Shown: positions 24,143 through 33,243, counted from the stretch's first letter. The stretch: DNA of 35,594 nucleotides from Brevundimonas sp. (GCF_013823285.1 NZ_PNLV01000017.1:1-35594), one strand, 5' to 3'. The notes: generated by a model not told the origin, from the letters alone. Numbers and translations are program-made.

Positions 24143-27100
24143 GTGAGTCACTGGGACGCCCTGGATCATCTGAAGTTCCGCGACGAGCGCGAGGCCGTGG
24201 CCGACCTGCTCGGGCGCATGCCGCTGGACCCGGTCGAACGGGGCGCGGTGGTGGCCGAGGCCATTTCCCTGGTCGAGCGCGCCCGCGCCGCCGCCAACCG
24301 TCAGGGGGTGGTCGAGGGATTCCTGCAGGAATACAGCCTGGGCACCCGCGAGGGTCTGGCCCTCATGTGCCTGGCCGAGGCGGTGCTGCGCACCCCCGAC
24401 GACGAGACCCGCGACCGCCTGATCGCCGAAAAGATCAGCTCCGCCGACTGGGCCAGCCATCTGGGTCAGTCCGACAGCCTGTTCGTCAACGCCTCCACCT
24501 GGGGCCTGATGCTGACCGGCAAGCTGGTGGATGTGGACGACGACGCCCGTCGCGACCTGCCCGGCTTCCTCGCCCGCGTCGCCGGCCGCATCGGCGAGCC
24601 GGTGATCCGTCAGGCGGTGGTCACGGCGGTCAAGATCATGGGCGAGCAGTTCGTGTTGGGCCGCAACATCGGCGCGGCCCTGAAGCGGGCGGATCGCCAC
24701 GACTGGCTGTGCAGCTTCGACATGCTGGGCGAGGGCGCGCGCACCGCTGCCGACGCCGAGCACTATGAACGCATCTACGCCGGGGCCATCGAGGCCGTCG
24801 GCAAGGCGCGCGGCGAGGGCGAAGGCCCTGAGGACGGCCACGGCGTCTCGGTCAAGCTGTCGGCCCTGTCGCCCCGCTACGAGGCTATCCAGGAAGAGCG
24901 GGTGTGGAGCGAGCTCTATCCCCGTGTCCTGCGCCTGGCGAAGCTGGGGGCGAAGTACAATCTGAACTTCACCATCGACGCCGAGGAAGCCGATCGCCTC
25001 GTCCTGTCCCTCAAGCTGCTGGACCGGCTGGCCCACGAAACCGAACTGGGCGACTGGACCGGCTTGGGTCTGGCGGTTCAGGCCTATCAGAAGCGCGCGC
25101 CCCAGGTCATCGCCCTGATCGCCGATCTGGCCCAGCGGTCGGGCCGCCGGCTGATGGTGCGTCTGGTCAAGGGCGCCTACTGGGACACCGAGATCAAGCG
25201 CGCCCAGATCGCGGGCCGGGTGGACTATCCCGTCTTCACCACCAAGCCGGCCACCGACCTCAACTTCCTCGTCTGCGCCGAGGCCATGATCCAGGCCGCG
25301 CCCCATATCTACTCCCAGTTCGCCACCCACAACGCCCACACCCTCGCGGCCGTGAACCGCATGGCGCGGGAACGGGAGGTGCGCATCGAATTCCAGCGGC
25401 TGCACGGCATGGGCGAGGCCCTCTACGACGCCGCCCGGCACACCTGGAACGAGGGCGGCGAGCCGGTGGTGCGGGCCTATGCGCCCGTCGGCGGCCATGA
25501 AGAGCTGCTGCCCTATCTTGTGCGTCGTCTGCTGGAGAACGGCGCCAACTCCTCCTTCGTCCATGCTCTTCTGGACGAACGGGTCCCGGCCGGCGACGTG
25601 GCCGCCGATCCCATCTCCGCCGTCGAGGCCCAGCCCGACCGTCACCCCAAACTCCCGGTGCCCAGAGACATGTACGGAAATCGTCTGAACTCCCTCGGCC
25701 GCGACTATTCGCAGGCCGAAGACCGCGAAATCCACGCCCGGACGCTGGAGGCGCTGGACCGTGAAAAGCTCAACGCCGGCCCCTTCATCGGCGGGGCGCT
25801 GAAGGCGGGCGAGAGCCCGCGTGACGTGACCAGCCCGTGTGATCGTTCACGCATCCTGGGCCATGTCTCCGAGGCGACCGCCGAGGACGTGGACGAGGCC
25901 ATCCAGCGTGCGGCCAGCGCCCAGGTGGCGTGGGACCGCGCCGGCGGCGCCGCCCGCGCGGTGATCCTGCGCGCCATGGGCGACGCGCTGGAGGCGGACA
26001 TGGACCGTCTGATCGCTCTGCTGTGCCGCGAGGCGGGCAAGACCCTGGACGACGGCGTGGCCGAGGTGCGCGAGGCCGCCGACTTCTGCCGCTACTACGC
26101 CATGCTGGCCGAGCAGCAATTCGGCGGGCCCGAGGAGCTCATCGGGCCGGCAGGCGAGTCCAATCGCCTCGTCCTGCACGGCCGGGGCGTGTTCGCCTGC
26201 ATCAGTCCGTGGAACTTCCCCCTGGCCATCTTCACCGGTCAGGTGGCGGCGGCCTTGGCCGCCGGCAACGCCGTGCTGGCCAAGCCGGCCGAACAGACCC
26301 CGCTGGTGGCCTGTGAAGCGGTGCGCCAGTTCCACAAGGCGGGGCTGGATCCCGACCTGCTGGCGCTGGTCCCCGGCCGGGGCGAAACCGTCGGCGCGGC
26401 TCTGGTCAACCATCCGGGCATTGACGGCGTGGCCTTCACCGGGGGCACCGAAACCGCCTTCGCCATCAACCGCTCCATCGCCGCCCGCGAAGGGGCGATC
26501 ATCCCCTTCATCGCCGAGACGGGCGGGCTGAACGGCATGTTCGTGGACACCACCGCCCTGCGCGAACAGGTGATCGACGACGTGATCGTCTCGGCCTTCG
26601 GGTCGGCCGGCCAGCGCTGCTCGGCCCTGCGCATCCTGTTTATCCCCAAGGCCAACGCCGATGACTTCATCCAGCGTCTGGCCGGGGCGCTGAAGACGCG
26701 CGTGATCGGCGACCCCGCTGATCCGTCCACGGACATTGGTCCGGTGATCGACTCGGACTCCCGCGACATTTTGGAGAAACACGTCCAGCGGCTGGAGAAG
26801 GAAGCGAAGATCGTCGCCCGCGCCGACCTGCCCGAGGGCGCCGAGCGGGGCGACCTGTTCGCGCCGGTCATCGCCGAGATTCCCACGCCGGACTTCCTCG
26901 AAAAGGAGGTGTTCGGCCCGATCCTGCACATCTACCGCTACGACCCCGACAATCTGGAAGAGGTGGCGCGCAAGCTGGCGGCGCGCGGCTATGGCCTGAC
27001 CCTGGGCGTGCACAGCCGCATCGACGCCTTCGCCGCCGACGTCATGGCGCTGGTCCCCGCCGGCAACGTCTATGTGAACCGCTCCATCACCGGCGCGGTG

Positions 27101-27250
27101 GTGGGCGTTCAGCCCTTCGGCGGCGAGGGCCTGTCGGGCACGGGCCCCAAGGCGGGCGGGCCCAACAGCCTGATCCGCTACGCCTCGGAAAAGGCCATCA
27201 GCGTCAATATCGCGGCCCAGGGCGGCGACCCCGCCCTGCTCAATCTCTAG
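24068..27250 (+). CDS. putA: Bifunctional proline dehydrogenase / glutamate semialdehyde dehydrogenase
   Basis: PutA oxidises proline to glutamate in two steps at the inner membrane, feeding electrons to quinone and making NADH. Residues about 20-500 are the FAD-dependent proline dehydrogenase part (LGTREGLALMCLAEAVLR, MVRLVKGAYWDTEIKRAQ, YAPVGGHEELLPYLVRRL). The C-terminal half is an aldehyde dehydrogenase with general-base E817 in AETGGLNGMF and nucleophile C851 in SAGQRCSALR. There is no ribbon-helix-helix DNA-binding domain, so regulation is by the adjacent PutR. Length (1060) fits the short PutA class. The start is uncertain: ATG at 24068 has no ribosome-binding site, while GTG at 24143 has GGAG about 11 bases upstream. 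Confidence 0.95.
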   Translation: MAKIRRIFPSGQSNGSRTPAGAAKRVSHWDALDHLKFRDEREAVADLLGRMPLDPVERGAVVAEAISLVERARAAANRQGVVEGFLQEYSLGTREGLALMCLAEAVLRTPDDETRDRLIAEKISSADWASHLGQSDSLFVNASTWGLMLTGKLVDVDDDARRDLPGFLARVAGRIGEPVIRQAVVTAVKIMGEQFVLGRNIGAALKRADRHDWLCSFDMLGEGARTAADAEHYERIYAGAIEAVGKARGEGEGPEDGHGVSVKLSALSPRYEAIQEERVWSELYPRVLRLAKLGAKYNLNFTIDAEEADRLVLSLKLLDRLAHETELGDWTGLGLAVQAYQKRAPQVIALIADLAQRSGRRLMVRLVKGAYWDTEIKRAQIAGRVDYPVFTTKPATDLNFLVCAEAMIQAAPHIYSQFATHNAHTLAAVNRMAREREVRIEFQRLHGMGEALYDAARHTWNEGGEPVVRAYAPVGGHEELLPYLVRRLLENGANSSFVHALLDERVPAGDVAADPISAVEAQPDRHPKLPVPRDMYGNRLNSLGRDYSQAEDREIHARTLEALDREKLNAGPFIGGALKAGESPRDVTSPCDRSRILGHVSEATAEDVDEAIQRAASAQVAWDRAGGAARAVILRAMGDALEADMDRLIALLCREAGKTLDDGVAEVREAADFCRYYAMLAEQQFGGPEELIGPAGESNRLVLHGRGVFACISPWNFPLAIFTGQVAAALAAGNAVLAKPAEQTPLVACEAVRQFHKAGLDPDLLALVPGRGETVGAALVNHPGIDGVAFTGGTETAFAINRSIAAREGAIIPFIAETGGLNGMFVDTTALREQVIDDVIVSAFGSAGQRCSALRILFIPKANADDFIQRLAGALKTRVIGDPADPSTDIGPVIDSDSRDILEKHVQRLEKEAKIVARADLPEGAERGDLFAPVIAEIPTPDFLEKEVFGPILHIYRYDPDNLEEVARKLAARGYGLTLGVHSRIDAFAADVMALVPAGNVYVNRSITGAVVGVQPFGGEGLSGTGPKAGGPNSLIRYASEKAISVNIAAQGGDPALLNL

Positions 27251-27309
27251 GGGCTATCCCGGCATCGGGGGCGGCGTTGACTCTGCGTTAGGGCAAGCTG
27301 GGGCAGAAT

Positions 27310-29319
27310 ATGCGCCAACCGCCGCCGAAAGGCGGGCAGATGGGCGCATACATGGCTCACGACGCCGCCATCCATGACGAGGCCTTCGCCGACGCCGTGC
27401 GGCGTCGCCGGAAGAATTTGCTCATCCGCATGGGGGTGGGCGTCGTCGGCGTGCTGGTCTTCTCGCCCGTTATCGGTCCCCAGATAGCCCTGGCGTGGAT
27501 CGCGATCTATTTTCTGGTCCAGTTGGTGGACGCCTTGGCCTGTTCGCCCATTTCCTCGGGCAAGGCGGAAACCCTTCCGCCGTGGCGCAAGCTGATCGCG
27601 GGCATCGCCATCGCTGGCAGCACGGCGGTCTATGGCTTTTTCGCCCTGCCCTTGTGGCAACTGGGGGGGCTTGCGGGCGGCATCTGCGCTGTGCTGATCC
27701 TCACGGGCGGCATGATGAACGCGCTGGTGGTTTCGGGCCGGTCGACCTTCATGCTGGCCCTGAATCTGACGCCGCTGGTGGTGTATCTGGCGGCCACCCC
27801 TCTGCTGATGATGGCCGAAGGCGCCGGACGGGCTGCGGCCACGGCGGCGGCTGTCATCTGCTTGACAATCCTCGCCTTTACCCTGGCCGCCTACGCCAGC
27901 AATGCGCGTCTGGCCGAATCCGGGCGGCAAGCGCAGCGCGATTCCGACCGACGCCGTCGTGAGGCGGAGAGCGCTGTCGCCGGCAAGTCCGCCTTCGTCG
28001 CTACCGTCAGCCATGATCTCAGAACCCCCCTGTCGGCCATTCTGACGGGCGCCCATGAATTGGAGATTCGGGCCCAGGACGCCGCCTCCCGGGAGAATGC
28101 GGCCCTGATCGGGGAAGCGGGCCGGATGATGAAAACCCTGCTGGATCATCTGCTGGACCACGCCAAGCTTGAGGCGGGGCGCATGGAGGTGGAGACCCAG
28201 ACCTTCAATCTGCGCCACGTGCTGGCCCGCACCCTGCGCCTGTGGCAGCGCGAGGCTGCGGATCAGGGCCTGCGTCTGCGTCTGGAGGGCGCGGCCCACG
28301 CGCCGGCCTGGGTCGTGGGCGACGCCACCCGAATCCGTCAGGTGCTGAACAACCTGATCTCCAATGCACTCAAATTCACCCAGGAGGGCGCGGTGACCAT
28401 CCGCATCCGCGCCTGGGATCAGGATCCGGACGCGACGGCTCTGATCATCGAGGTGATCGACACCGGGCCCGGCATGAACGCCCAACAGCTGTCACGCCTG
28501 TTCACCCCTTTCGACCAGACCGAAAGCGGCGTCGGCGCCCGCCATGGCGGCACGGGGCTGGGTCTGAGCATCAGCCGGGAGCTGGCCCAGCTGATGGGCG
28601 GCTGGCTGACCGCGCGCAGCGCCAAGGGGGAGGGCGCGACGTTCACCCTGGCCCTCACCCTGCCGAGGGCCGCAGCCCCGGACGCTCCGCCCGTGGAGGC
28701 GCCCGAAACACGGGACCGAAGCGCCCGCAGTCAGCCATTGGCGAGCGGGCGATCCGTTCGGGCTGCGCCGCCGCCGCCCGAACCCGAAACCCTCCCTGTC
28801 ACCCCCCCACAGACCATCGAGACTCCGGGCACGTCCGCCGCGCCGCCGAACTCCGCCCTCGCCGACGAAGCCCTGTGCAGCGACGATGAGCCTGAAACGG
28901 CGGCGGATGACTCCGCCGGGCGGCCCCTGCGTGTGCTGGTGGTGGATGATCACGAGATCAATCGCCGGGCCGTCCAGCTGATCCTGACGCCGCTGGGTGT
29001 CGAGATCGCCACGGCTGTGGATGGGCTGGCCGCTCTGACTGCCGCGGAGATGCAGACCTACGATGTCATCTTCATGGACGTCCGCATGCCGGAACTGGAT
29101 GGCCGCGAGACCACGCGACGGCTGCGCGCGGGCGACGGACCGAACCGCGCCACGCCGATCATTGCCGTCACTGCCGACACGGCCCAGGACGACATCGACG
29201 CCTGCATGGCGGCGGGCATGGACTATTTCGTCTCCAAGCCCCTGACCCCGGCGGCTCTGCTTGGCGCCCTGAACCATGTGCTGGCCGAGGCCGCGACCCG
29301 CGAAACCGTGGCCGCCTAG
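27310..29319 (+). CDS. Hybrid sensor histidine kinase / response regulator
   Basis: The 669-residue protein has about six N-terminal hydrophobic segments (roughly 38-190) that anchor or sense in the inner membrane, without a large periplasmic domain. A HisKA domain follows with phospho-acceptor H235 in FVATVSHDLRTPLSAIL. The ATPase has the N-box NNLISNALKFT, IDTGPGM and GGTGLGLSISRELAQLMGG. A Pro/Ala-rich linker (about 455-535) leads to a receiver domain with VVDDHEINRRA and D590 in FMDVRMPELDG. The receiver may act on an Hpt protein encoded elsewhere. Starts at 27310 and 27340 are both possible. Signal and partner are unknown. Its TAG shares CTAG with the vsr stop. Confidence 0.92.
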   Translation: MRQPPPKGGQMGAYMAHDAAIHDEAFADAVRRRRKNLLIRMGVGVVGVLVFSPVIGPQIALAWIAIYFLVQLVDALACSPISSGKAETLPPWRKLIAGIAIAGSTAVYGFFALPLWQLGGLAGGICAVLILTGGMMNALVVSGRSTFMLALNLTPLVVYLAATPLLMMAEGAGRAAATAAAVICLTILAFTLAAYASNARLAESGRQAQRDSDRRRREAESAVAGKSAFVATVSHDLRTPLSAILTGAHELEIRAQDAASRENAALIGEAGRMMKTLLDHLLDHAKLEAGRMEVETQTFNLRHVLARTLRLWQREAADQGLRLRLEGAAHAPAWVVGDATRIRQVLNNLISNALKFTQEGAVTIRIRAWDQDPDATALIIEVIDTGPGMNAQQLSRLFTPFDQTESGVGARHGGTGLGLSISRELAQLMGGWLTARSAKGEGATFTLALTLPRAAAPDAPPVEAPETRDRSARSQPLASGRSVRAAPPPPEPETLPVTPPQTIETPGTSAAPPNSALADEALCSDDEPETAADDSAGRPLRVLVVDDHEINRRAVQLILTPLGVEIATAVDGLAALTAAEMQTYDVIFMDVRMPELDGRETTRRLRAGDGPNRATPIIAVTADTAQDDIDACMAAGMDYFVSKPLTPAALLGALNHVLAEAATRETVAA

Positions 29320-29729
29320 AGACCCAGGAAGGACCGCAGGCGTACATTCAGCGCCGCTGGATTTTTCAGGTCGCACTCCCACAGGGTCGCCACGCGCCAG
29401 CCATCGGCGATCAGCGCCTGTTCGGACATCCTGTCACGCTCCCGATTGCGCCCGATCTTGGCGCGCCAGTAGTCCGCGTTGGCCTTGGGCTCCCGGGCGC
29501 CACGCGCGCAGTCATGGCCATGCCAGAAGCAGCCGTGCACGAAAATCACCGCCCGCCGTCCCTTCATCACCACGTCTGGCCGCCCGGGCAGGCCCGCGCC
29601 TCCAAGGCGATACCCAACGCCCAGCGCCCTCAATGCCCGCCGCACGGTCATCTCCGGCGCGGTGTCGCGCCCCTTGACCCGTCTCATGACGGCGCTGCGC
29701 TTCTTCGGCGTGAAGACGTCGGTGGTCAT
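29316..29729 (-). CDS. vsr: Very short patch repair (Vsr) endonuclease
   Basis: Vsr nicks DNA 5' to T in T:G mismatches left by deamination of 5-methylcytosine. The 137-residue product (from ATG 29729) has the family motifs VFTPKKRSAVMRRVKGRDTAPE read in two parts, catalytic D52 in LPGRPDVV, and H65/H70 with C67 in VHGCFWHGHDC, plus a C-terminal WRVATLWEC strand. An in-frame ATG at 29783 would add 18 residues; neither start has a good ribosome-binding site. No cytosine methyltransferase gene accompanies it in this window, unlike the usual dcm-vsr pair. It may be co-transcribed with the peroxiredoxin 95 bases upstream. Confidence 0.9.
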   Translation of the reverse strand: MTTDVFTPKKRSAVMRRVKGRDTAPEMTVRRALRALGVGYRLGGAGLPGRPDVVMKGRRAVIFVHGCFWHGHDCARGAREPKANADYWRAKIGRNRERDRMSEQALIADGWRVATLWECDLKNPAALNVRLRSFLGL

Positions 29730-29824
29730 GGCTGAGGCGTCGGAGCGCTCCTGCGGTCTCGGTCTCACCAGAGGGCGAGCCATGCCCTCAAGCAGCGAGC
29801 GCCTGCGGCGCGAGCGATAGGCGC

Positions 29825-30313
29825 TTAAGAGAGCTGCGTCAGCAGATGTTCGGCCGAAGAGACCTTGAACTCTCCGCCCTGCTCCACATTCAGCTGGGTC
29901 ACCACGCCGTCCTTGATGAGCATGGAGTAGCGCTGTGAGCGATGACCCATGCCGAAGCCCGTGGCGTCCAGCTCCAGGCCCAGCTGCTTCGTGAAATCGC
30001 CGTTGCCGTCGGCCACCAGCAGGACGTCATCGCCGCTCAGGCCCTGTTGCTCGGCCCATGCGCCCATGACGAAGGGGTCGTTGACCGACACGCCCACGAT
30101 CCGGTCAACGCCCTTGGCCTTCAGCTCGTCGTGCTTGTCCTTGAAGCCCGGCAGGTGGCGGGCCGAGCAGGTCGGCGTGAAGGCGCCGGGCACCGCGAAC
30201 AGCGCCGTGGTTCCCTGACCGAACAGGTCGGCGGTCTTCACCGGCTTGGGCCCTTCGGGCGTCATGGTGGCGAGAGTGGCGTCGGGCAGGCGGTCGCCGG
30301 GCTTGATGGTCAT
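29825..30313 (-). CDS. Prx5-type peroxiredoxin
   Basis: The 162-residue thiol peroxidase reduces hydrogen peroxide and organic peroxides. The peroxidatic cysteine C49 lies in VPGAFTPTCSARHLPGF, the Prx5 signature. Other family segments are VNDPFVMGAW and DGNGDFTKQLGLELDATGFGMG. C49 is the only cysteine in the protein, so it works by a 1-Cys mechanism and needs an external thiol, probably glutathione/glutaredoxin. The ATG at 30313 has AAGGAG about 8 bases upstream, which rejects a long in-frame extension to 30916 that runs across rpmB. It lies between the rpmB terminator and vsr on the minus strand. Confidence 0.93.
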   Translation of the reverse strand: MTIKPGDRLPDATLATMTPEGPKPVKTADLFGQGTTALFAVPGAFTPTCSARHLPGFKDKHDELKAKGVDRIVGVSVNDPFVMGAWAEQQGLSGDDVLLVADGNGDFTKQLGLELDATGFGMGHRSQRYSMLIKDGVVTQLNVEQGGEFKVSSAEHLLTQLS

Positions 30314-30383
30314 GGAGGGCTCCTTGGGCTTGTTACCGGAAACAGATAGAGGCCCACGATGGCCATTCCAAGCGGCGCAAAGC

Positions 30384-30411
30384 AAAAGGGCCGGCGTTTC
30401 CGCCGGCCCTT
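30384..30411 (-). terminator. Intrinsic terminator of rpmB
   Basis: AAGGGCCGGCG (30386-30396) pairs perfectly with CGCCGGCCCTT (30401-30411) through a TTTC loop. On the minus strand the stem is followed by TTTTGCTTTG. Confidence 0.85.
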
Positions 30412-30435
30412 CGAAATATGTACTGGGACGTCCGA

Positions 30436-30732
30436 TCAGGCGGCGGTCTGTTCCGCCAGCTTGGCGCGGACCTGACGCTTGATGCGCTGGGCCTTGACCG
30501 ACAGTTGCTCGTCGCGGGCCTTGACGATGAACACGTCCAGGCCGCCCTTGTAGTCCAGGGTGCGCAGCGCAGCGTTGGAGATGCGCAGGGAGAAGGTCTG
30601 ACCCAGCGATTCCGAAGCCAGCTTGACCGTCTTCAGCGACGGCAGAAACCGGCGCTTGGTCTTGACATTGGAGTGGCTGACGCTGTGGCCGACCATCGGG
30701 CCGATCCCGGTGAGTTCGCAACGACGCGACAT
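30436..30732 (-). CDS. rpmB: 50S ribosomal protein L28
   Basis: The 98-residue basic protein is a component of the large ribosomal subunit. It begins MSRRCELTGIGPMVGHSVSH, the usual L28 start, and contains SNVKTKRRFLPSL and SLRISNAALRTLDYKGGLD. The ATG at 30732 has AAGGA 9-10 bases upstream; an in-frame extension to 30780 is not conserved in character. It has its own terminator and a GC-rich hairpin (30791-30814) in its leader. Confidence 0.97.
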   Translation of the reverse strand: MSRRCELTGIGPMVGHSVSHSNVKTKRRFLPSLKTVKLASESLGQTFSLRISNAALRTLDYKGGLDVFIVKARDEQLSVKAQRIKRQVRAKLAEQTAA

Positions 30733-30790
30733 CGTCAAAATCCTTGGCAGGCGGGCGGACCGAACGGCCGCGCGGCGCATGAAACAGTGG

Positions 30791-30814
30791 CGCGCGGGAC
30801 AGGGCTCCCGCGCG
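30791..30814 (-). other. Hairpin in the rpmB leader region
   Basis: CGCGCGGGA (30791-30799) pairs perfectly with TCCCGCGCG (30806-30814) around a 6-base loop, about 60 bases upstream of the rpmB ATG. No T-run follows on the minus strand, so it is not a terminator; it could be a 5' leader structure if transcription starts further upstream. Confidence 0.4.
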
Positions 30815-30958
30815 AGAGGGGGCCGTATAGGCGCACCGACCCCTTTGCGTCAAGGGCTCGGGAGTCTTTCGCCCCGCAGGTGAAGAGCCATTGTTCAGCT
30901 CCCGTTCAAGCGCCATCTGTAGGATCGACTGTCAACATCGCCGCAAGAAAGAGCGACC

Positions 30959-31423
30959 ATGAAGACCATGACCCCCAAGCGACGCGCCCTGACCCTCGGC
31001 TCCGGTCTCGCCGCCGTGGCCGCGCTGGCGGTCGCGTCTGGCCCGCACGCCCAGACTCCCGCGCCCGATCAACCCCAGCCGGGCTACTGGGAATACACCA
31101 CCAGCGTCATGGGCGTACGCGACACTGAACAGAAATGCGTTCGACCCAGCGAGATTCACCGCTTCTTCAATGGCCTGTCCACACGACGCTGGCAGTGCAC
31201 CTACCCGGTGCGCGAAGTGGGCGGCGGGACCTCCCGTTTCGAGGGCACGTGCCGGGACAGACGGGGCCGTACCGTCAATGTGCGGCTGAACGGCCCTTAC
31301 ACCAGCGAGAGCTTCCGCTTCAGCGGCGGCGCCCAGCTGACACGCGGCACACCTTACATTCCCGCCAGCATCAACGCCCGCCGCATATCGGCCCAGTGCC
31401 CTGTGGACGCGGAATACTTCTGA
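30959..31423 (+). CDS. DUF3617 family secreted protein
   Basis: The 154-residue product has a signal peptide (basic MKTMTPKRRALTLGSG, then AAVAALAVASGPHAQ). The mature part fits DUF3617 proteins: QPGYWEYTTSVMG near the start (the PGxW motif), then KCVRPSEIHRFF, WQCTYPVREVGGG, FEGTCRDRRGR, and a final ARRISAQCP. Four cysteines in the mature protein probably form two disulfides in the periplasm. The function of the family is unknown. The gene is divergent from rpmB and convergent with the glycosyltransferase/TPR gene, with 22 bases between the stops and no strong terminator. Confidence 0.85.
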   Translation: MKTMTPKRRALTLGSGLAAVAALAVASGPHAQTPAPDQPQPGYWEYTTSVMGVRDTEQKCVRPSEIHRFFNGLSTRRWQCTYPVREVGGGTSRFEGTCRDRRGRTVNVRLNGPYTSESFRFSGGAQLTRGTPYIPASINARRISAQCPVDAEYF

Positions 31424-31445
31424 TCCCTGGCGAAATCGCCGGCTT

Positions 31446-33110
31446 TCAGGACGGATCTTCGGCCCTCGCCCGCGCCGATCTCGCCGCCTCGATACGCTGG
31501 AGCAGCTTGGTGAAGGCCGTGTCCGTCGGGTCCAGCTCCACCGCCGATCTCGCCGCCTCATGGGCCTGATCCAGCCGCTCCAGCAGGAACAGGGCGCGGG
31601 CCTTGAGCCAGTGCGCCTGTCCCATGTCCGGCTGGACCGCGATCGCCAGATCGGCGAGAGCCAATGCCGACTCCGCGCCTGAGGTTCGTTCCTGGGTCAG
31701 GATCTTGCGCCCAAAAAAAGTGAGCGCGGCGGCAGGGACGCCATCCATCCCGGACATCCGGCGCAAAACCTTCAGGCCGTCCTCGTCACGGCCCAGCCGA
31801 TACAGCTGGCGGGCATGGGCGAACAGGTCGCGGGGTCCTGCGTCAGGCAGCTCGGCCAAGCGGCCGGTAACCACTCCGGCCCCGGCTTCATCTCCGACCT
31901 TTACACGGTGTGACAGGCAGCGTGTCAGGAACCGCCGATCTGACATCCGCCTGACGATCAGATCAGGGCGCACATCCAGCCGATAGGACCGCAGCAGCAA
32001 GGTCTCGATCCCGGTTCGATCCGCCTCGGTCGCCATCTCATGCAATTGCAGCATGTGGTCGACCATGTCGTGGGCGCGCCGCTCCATGGCCAGCAAACCG
32101 GAGCGTTTCCGGTCCTCGTTGTGGCGCTGCCCGATCTCCAGCCCCTGATCCGTCCGCCACGCCTCCACCTGGCTCCGCACCCGCTGGAACACCGCCTCTT
32201 CGTCGCGGGTGTTCACCCAGTATTCGTTGAGCAGGTAGCCCAACTGGCGGCGTATGCGCTCTGCCTGGGGCGCGCCGGGCACATTGAATGCCGCGTCGAG
32301 CCGGTCCAGCGTCGAGAGCGGCGTGCTCATGTGCGCATATTCGCTCCCCGCCAGGGTGAAGACCGGCTTGCCGTGCACCAAGGCTTGGACGCCGACGCCG
32401 GAATTGGCCGCCAGAACCGCCGCACTTGATGAAATCAGATCATGAATGGAGGCGTCCGACACCGTGACGAACTCCGAGCGGGCCGCTGCTTCCAGCGCTT
32501 GGACGATGTGGTCTGATCCGCACAGGGGATGTCGTTTCACCACCACCGGCAGGCGCAGCCGTTCAGCCGTCTGCACCAGGGCCTCCAGCACCTCAAACTG
32601 GGCGAAGCGGCTCAGTTTGAGCACTTCGTCATTGTTGACCTGCAGCGGGTAGAAGACCGCGAAACCCTCCCCGGGCGCAGCCGTGCGACGATTCGGTTGG
32701 GCGTAGCGGGACAGGTTCTCGGTTTGAAAGCGGCGTTGATAAGTGGCGATGACGGCGTCCGCCGCCGCAAGATCATATTGTGCGCTCTCGGCCTGCAGCG
32801 TGGGGTCATGGGCCAGGGCGCACCACCCGCTGTAGCCCCGGGCGTCCAGATACCAGAGATCCGGCAGGGCGGCGCCCTTGATGCTGTACGCGCCCGGTCC
32901 AGGTTCCCGCGCATGGTAGGCGTAATGCAGACCCTCGGCGGGGTCTGGCCGGTTGAGGGTGTCCGAGTAGGGACGAAAGGGCCGCGCGACGATCTCGCAA
33001 CCAAGGCGCGACAGGGCTGCGAACAGACTGACATAGGTCGTCCGCACGTCGGCCCGGTCCGGGTCGTCCGCTTTCCAGAAATAGTTCGGAATGTCGACAA
33101 AGACCTTCAA
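31446..33110 (-). CDS. Capsule-type (KpsC/KpsS-like) glycosyltransferase with C-terminal TPR repeats
   Basis: The 554-residue protein has an N-terminal GT-B-like region of the capsule polysaccharide synthesis family: VFYPLQVNNDEV, a LPVVVKRHPLCGSDH motif, and AVLAANSGVGVQALVHGKPVF, which matches the nucleotide-sugar-binding end of KpsC/KpsS (Kdo transferase-related) proteins. A linker with helical segments follows from about 290. The last 110 residues are TPR-like (ALALADLAIAVQPDMGQAHW, ALFLLERLDQAHEAARSAVE). The start is TTG at 33110 with GGGGGA 6 bases upstream. It has no capsule genes around it. Substrate is unknown; a role in surface polysaccharide assembly is inferred. Confidence 0.75.
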   Translation of the reverse strand: MKVFVDIPNYFWKADDPDRADVRTTYVSLFAALSRLGCEIVARPFRPYSDTLNRPDPAEGLHYAYHAREPGPGAYSIKGAALPDLWYLDARGYSGWCALAHDPTLQAESAQYDLAAADAVIATYQRRFQTENLSRYAQPNRRTAAPGEGFAVFYPLQVNNDEVLKLSRFAQFEVLEALVQTAERLRLPVVVKRHPLCGSDHIVQALEAAARSEFVTVSDASIHDLISSSAAVLAANSGVGVQALVHGKPVFTLAGSEYAHMSTPLSTLDRLDAAFNVPGAPQAERIRRQLGYLLNEYWVNTRDEEAVFQRVRSQVEAWRTDQGLEIGQRHNEDRKRSGLLAMERRAHDMVDHMLQLHEMATEADRTGIETLLLRSYRLDVRPDLIVRRMSDRRFLTRCLSHRVKVGDEAGAGVVTGRLAELPDAGPRDLFAHARQLYRLGRDEDGLKVLRRMSGMDGVPAAALTFFGRKILTQERTSGAESALALADLAIAVQPDMGQAHWLKARALFLLERLDQAHEAARSAVELDPTDTAFTKLLQRIEAARSARARAEDPS

Positions 33111-33189
33111 GGTGTCCCCCGTCGTTCCTGCGGACTGATCCGATGATCGTGGGCGTCGCCCTTGCAGGGGCAGACGCGGCCCTCAAACG

Positions 33190-33220
33190 GGAACGCCCGA
33201 CCTTTACGGCCGGGCGTTCC
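33190..33220 (-). terminator. Probable terminator of cdnL
   Basis: GGAACGCCCG (33190-33199) pairs perfectly with CGGGCGTTCC (33211-33220) around an 11-base loop, 24 bases after the cdnL stop. On the minus strand it is followed by GTTTGAGG, a short T-run. Confidence 0.7.
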
Positions 33221-33243
33221 GAAATCAATCAGGAAGCGATGAG

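Noticed and set aside
24053-25735. A 560-codon minus-strand frame
   Set aside because: Antisense to putA; the plus strand has clear PutA motifs throughout.
29798-29825. AGCGCCT/AGGCGCT inverted repeat after the peroxiredoxin gene
   Set aside because: Only 7 bp with a 14-base loop and no T-run on the minus strand, so not called as a terminator.
30314-30916. N-terminal extension of the peroxiredoxin to 363 residues
   Set aside because: It runs through rpmB and its terminator in another frame; the ATG at 30313 has a good AAGGAG and matches the family start.
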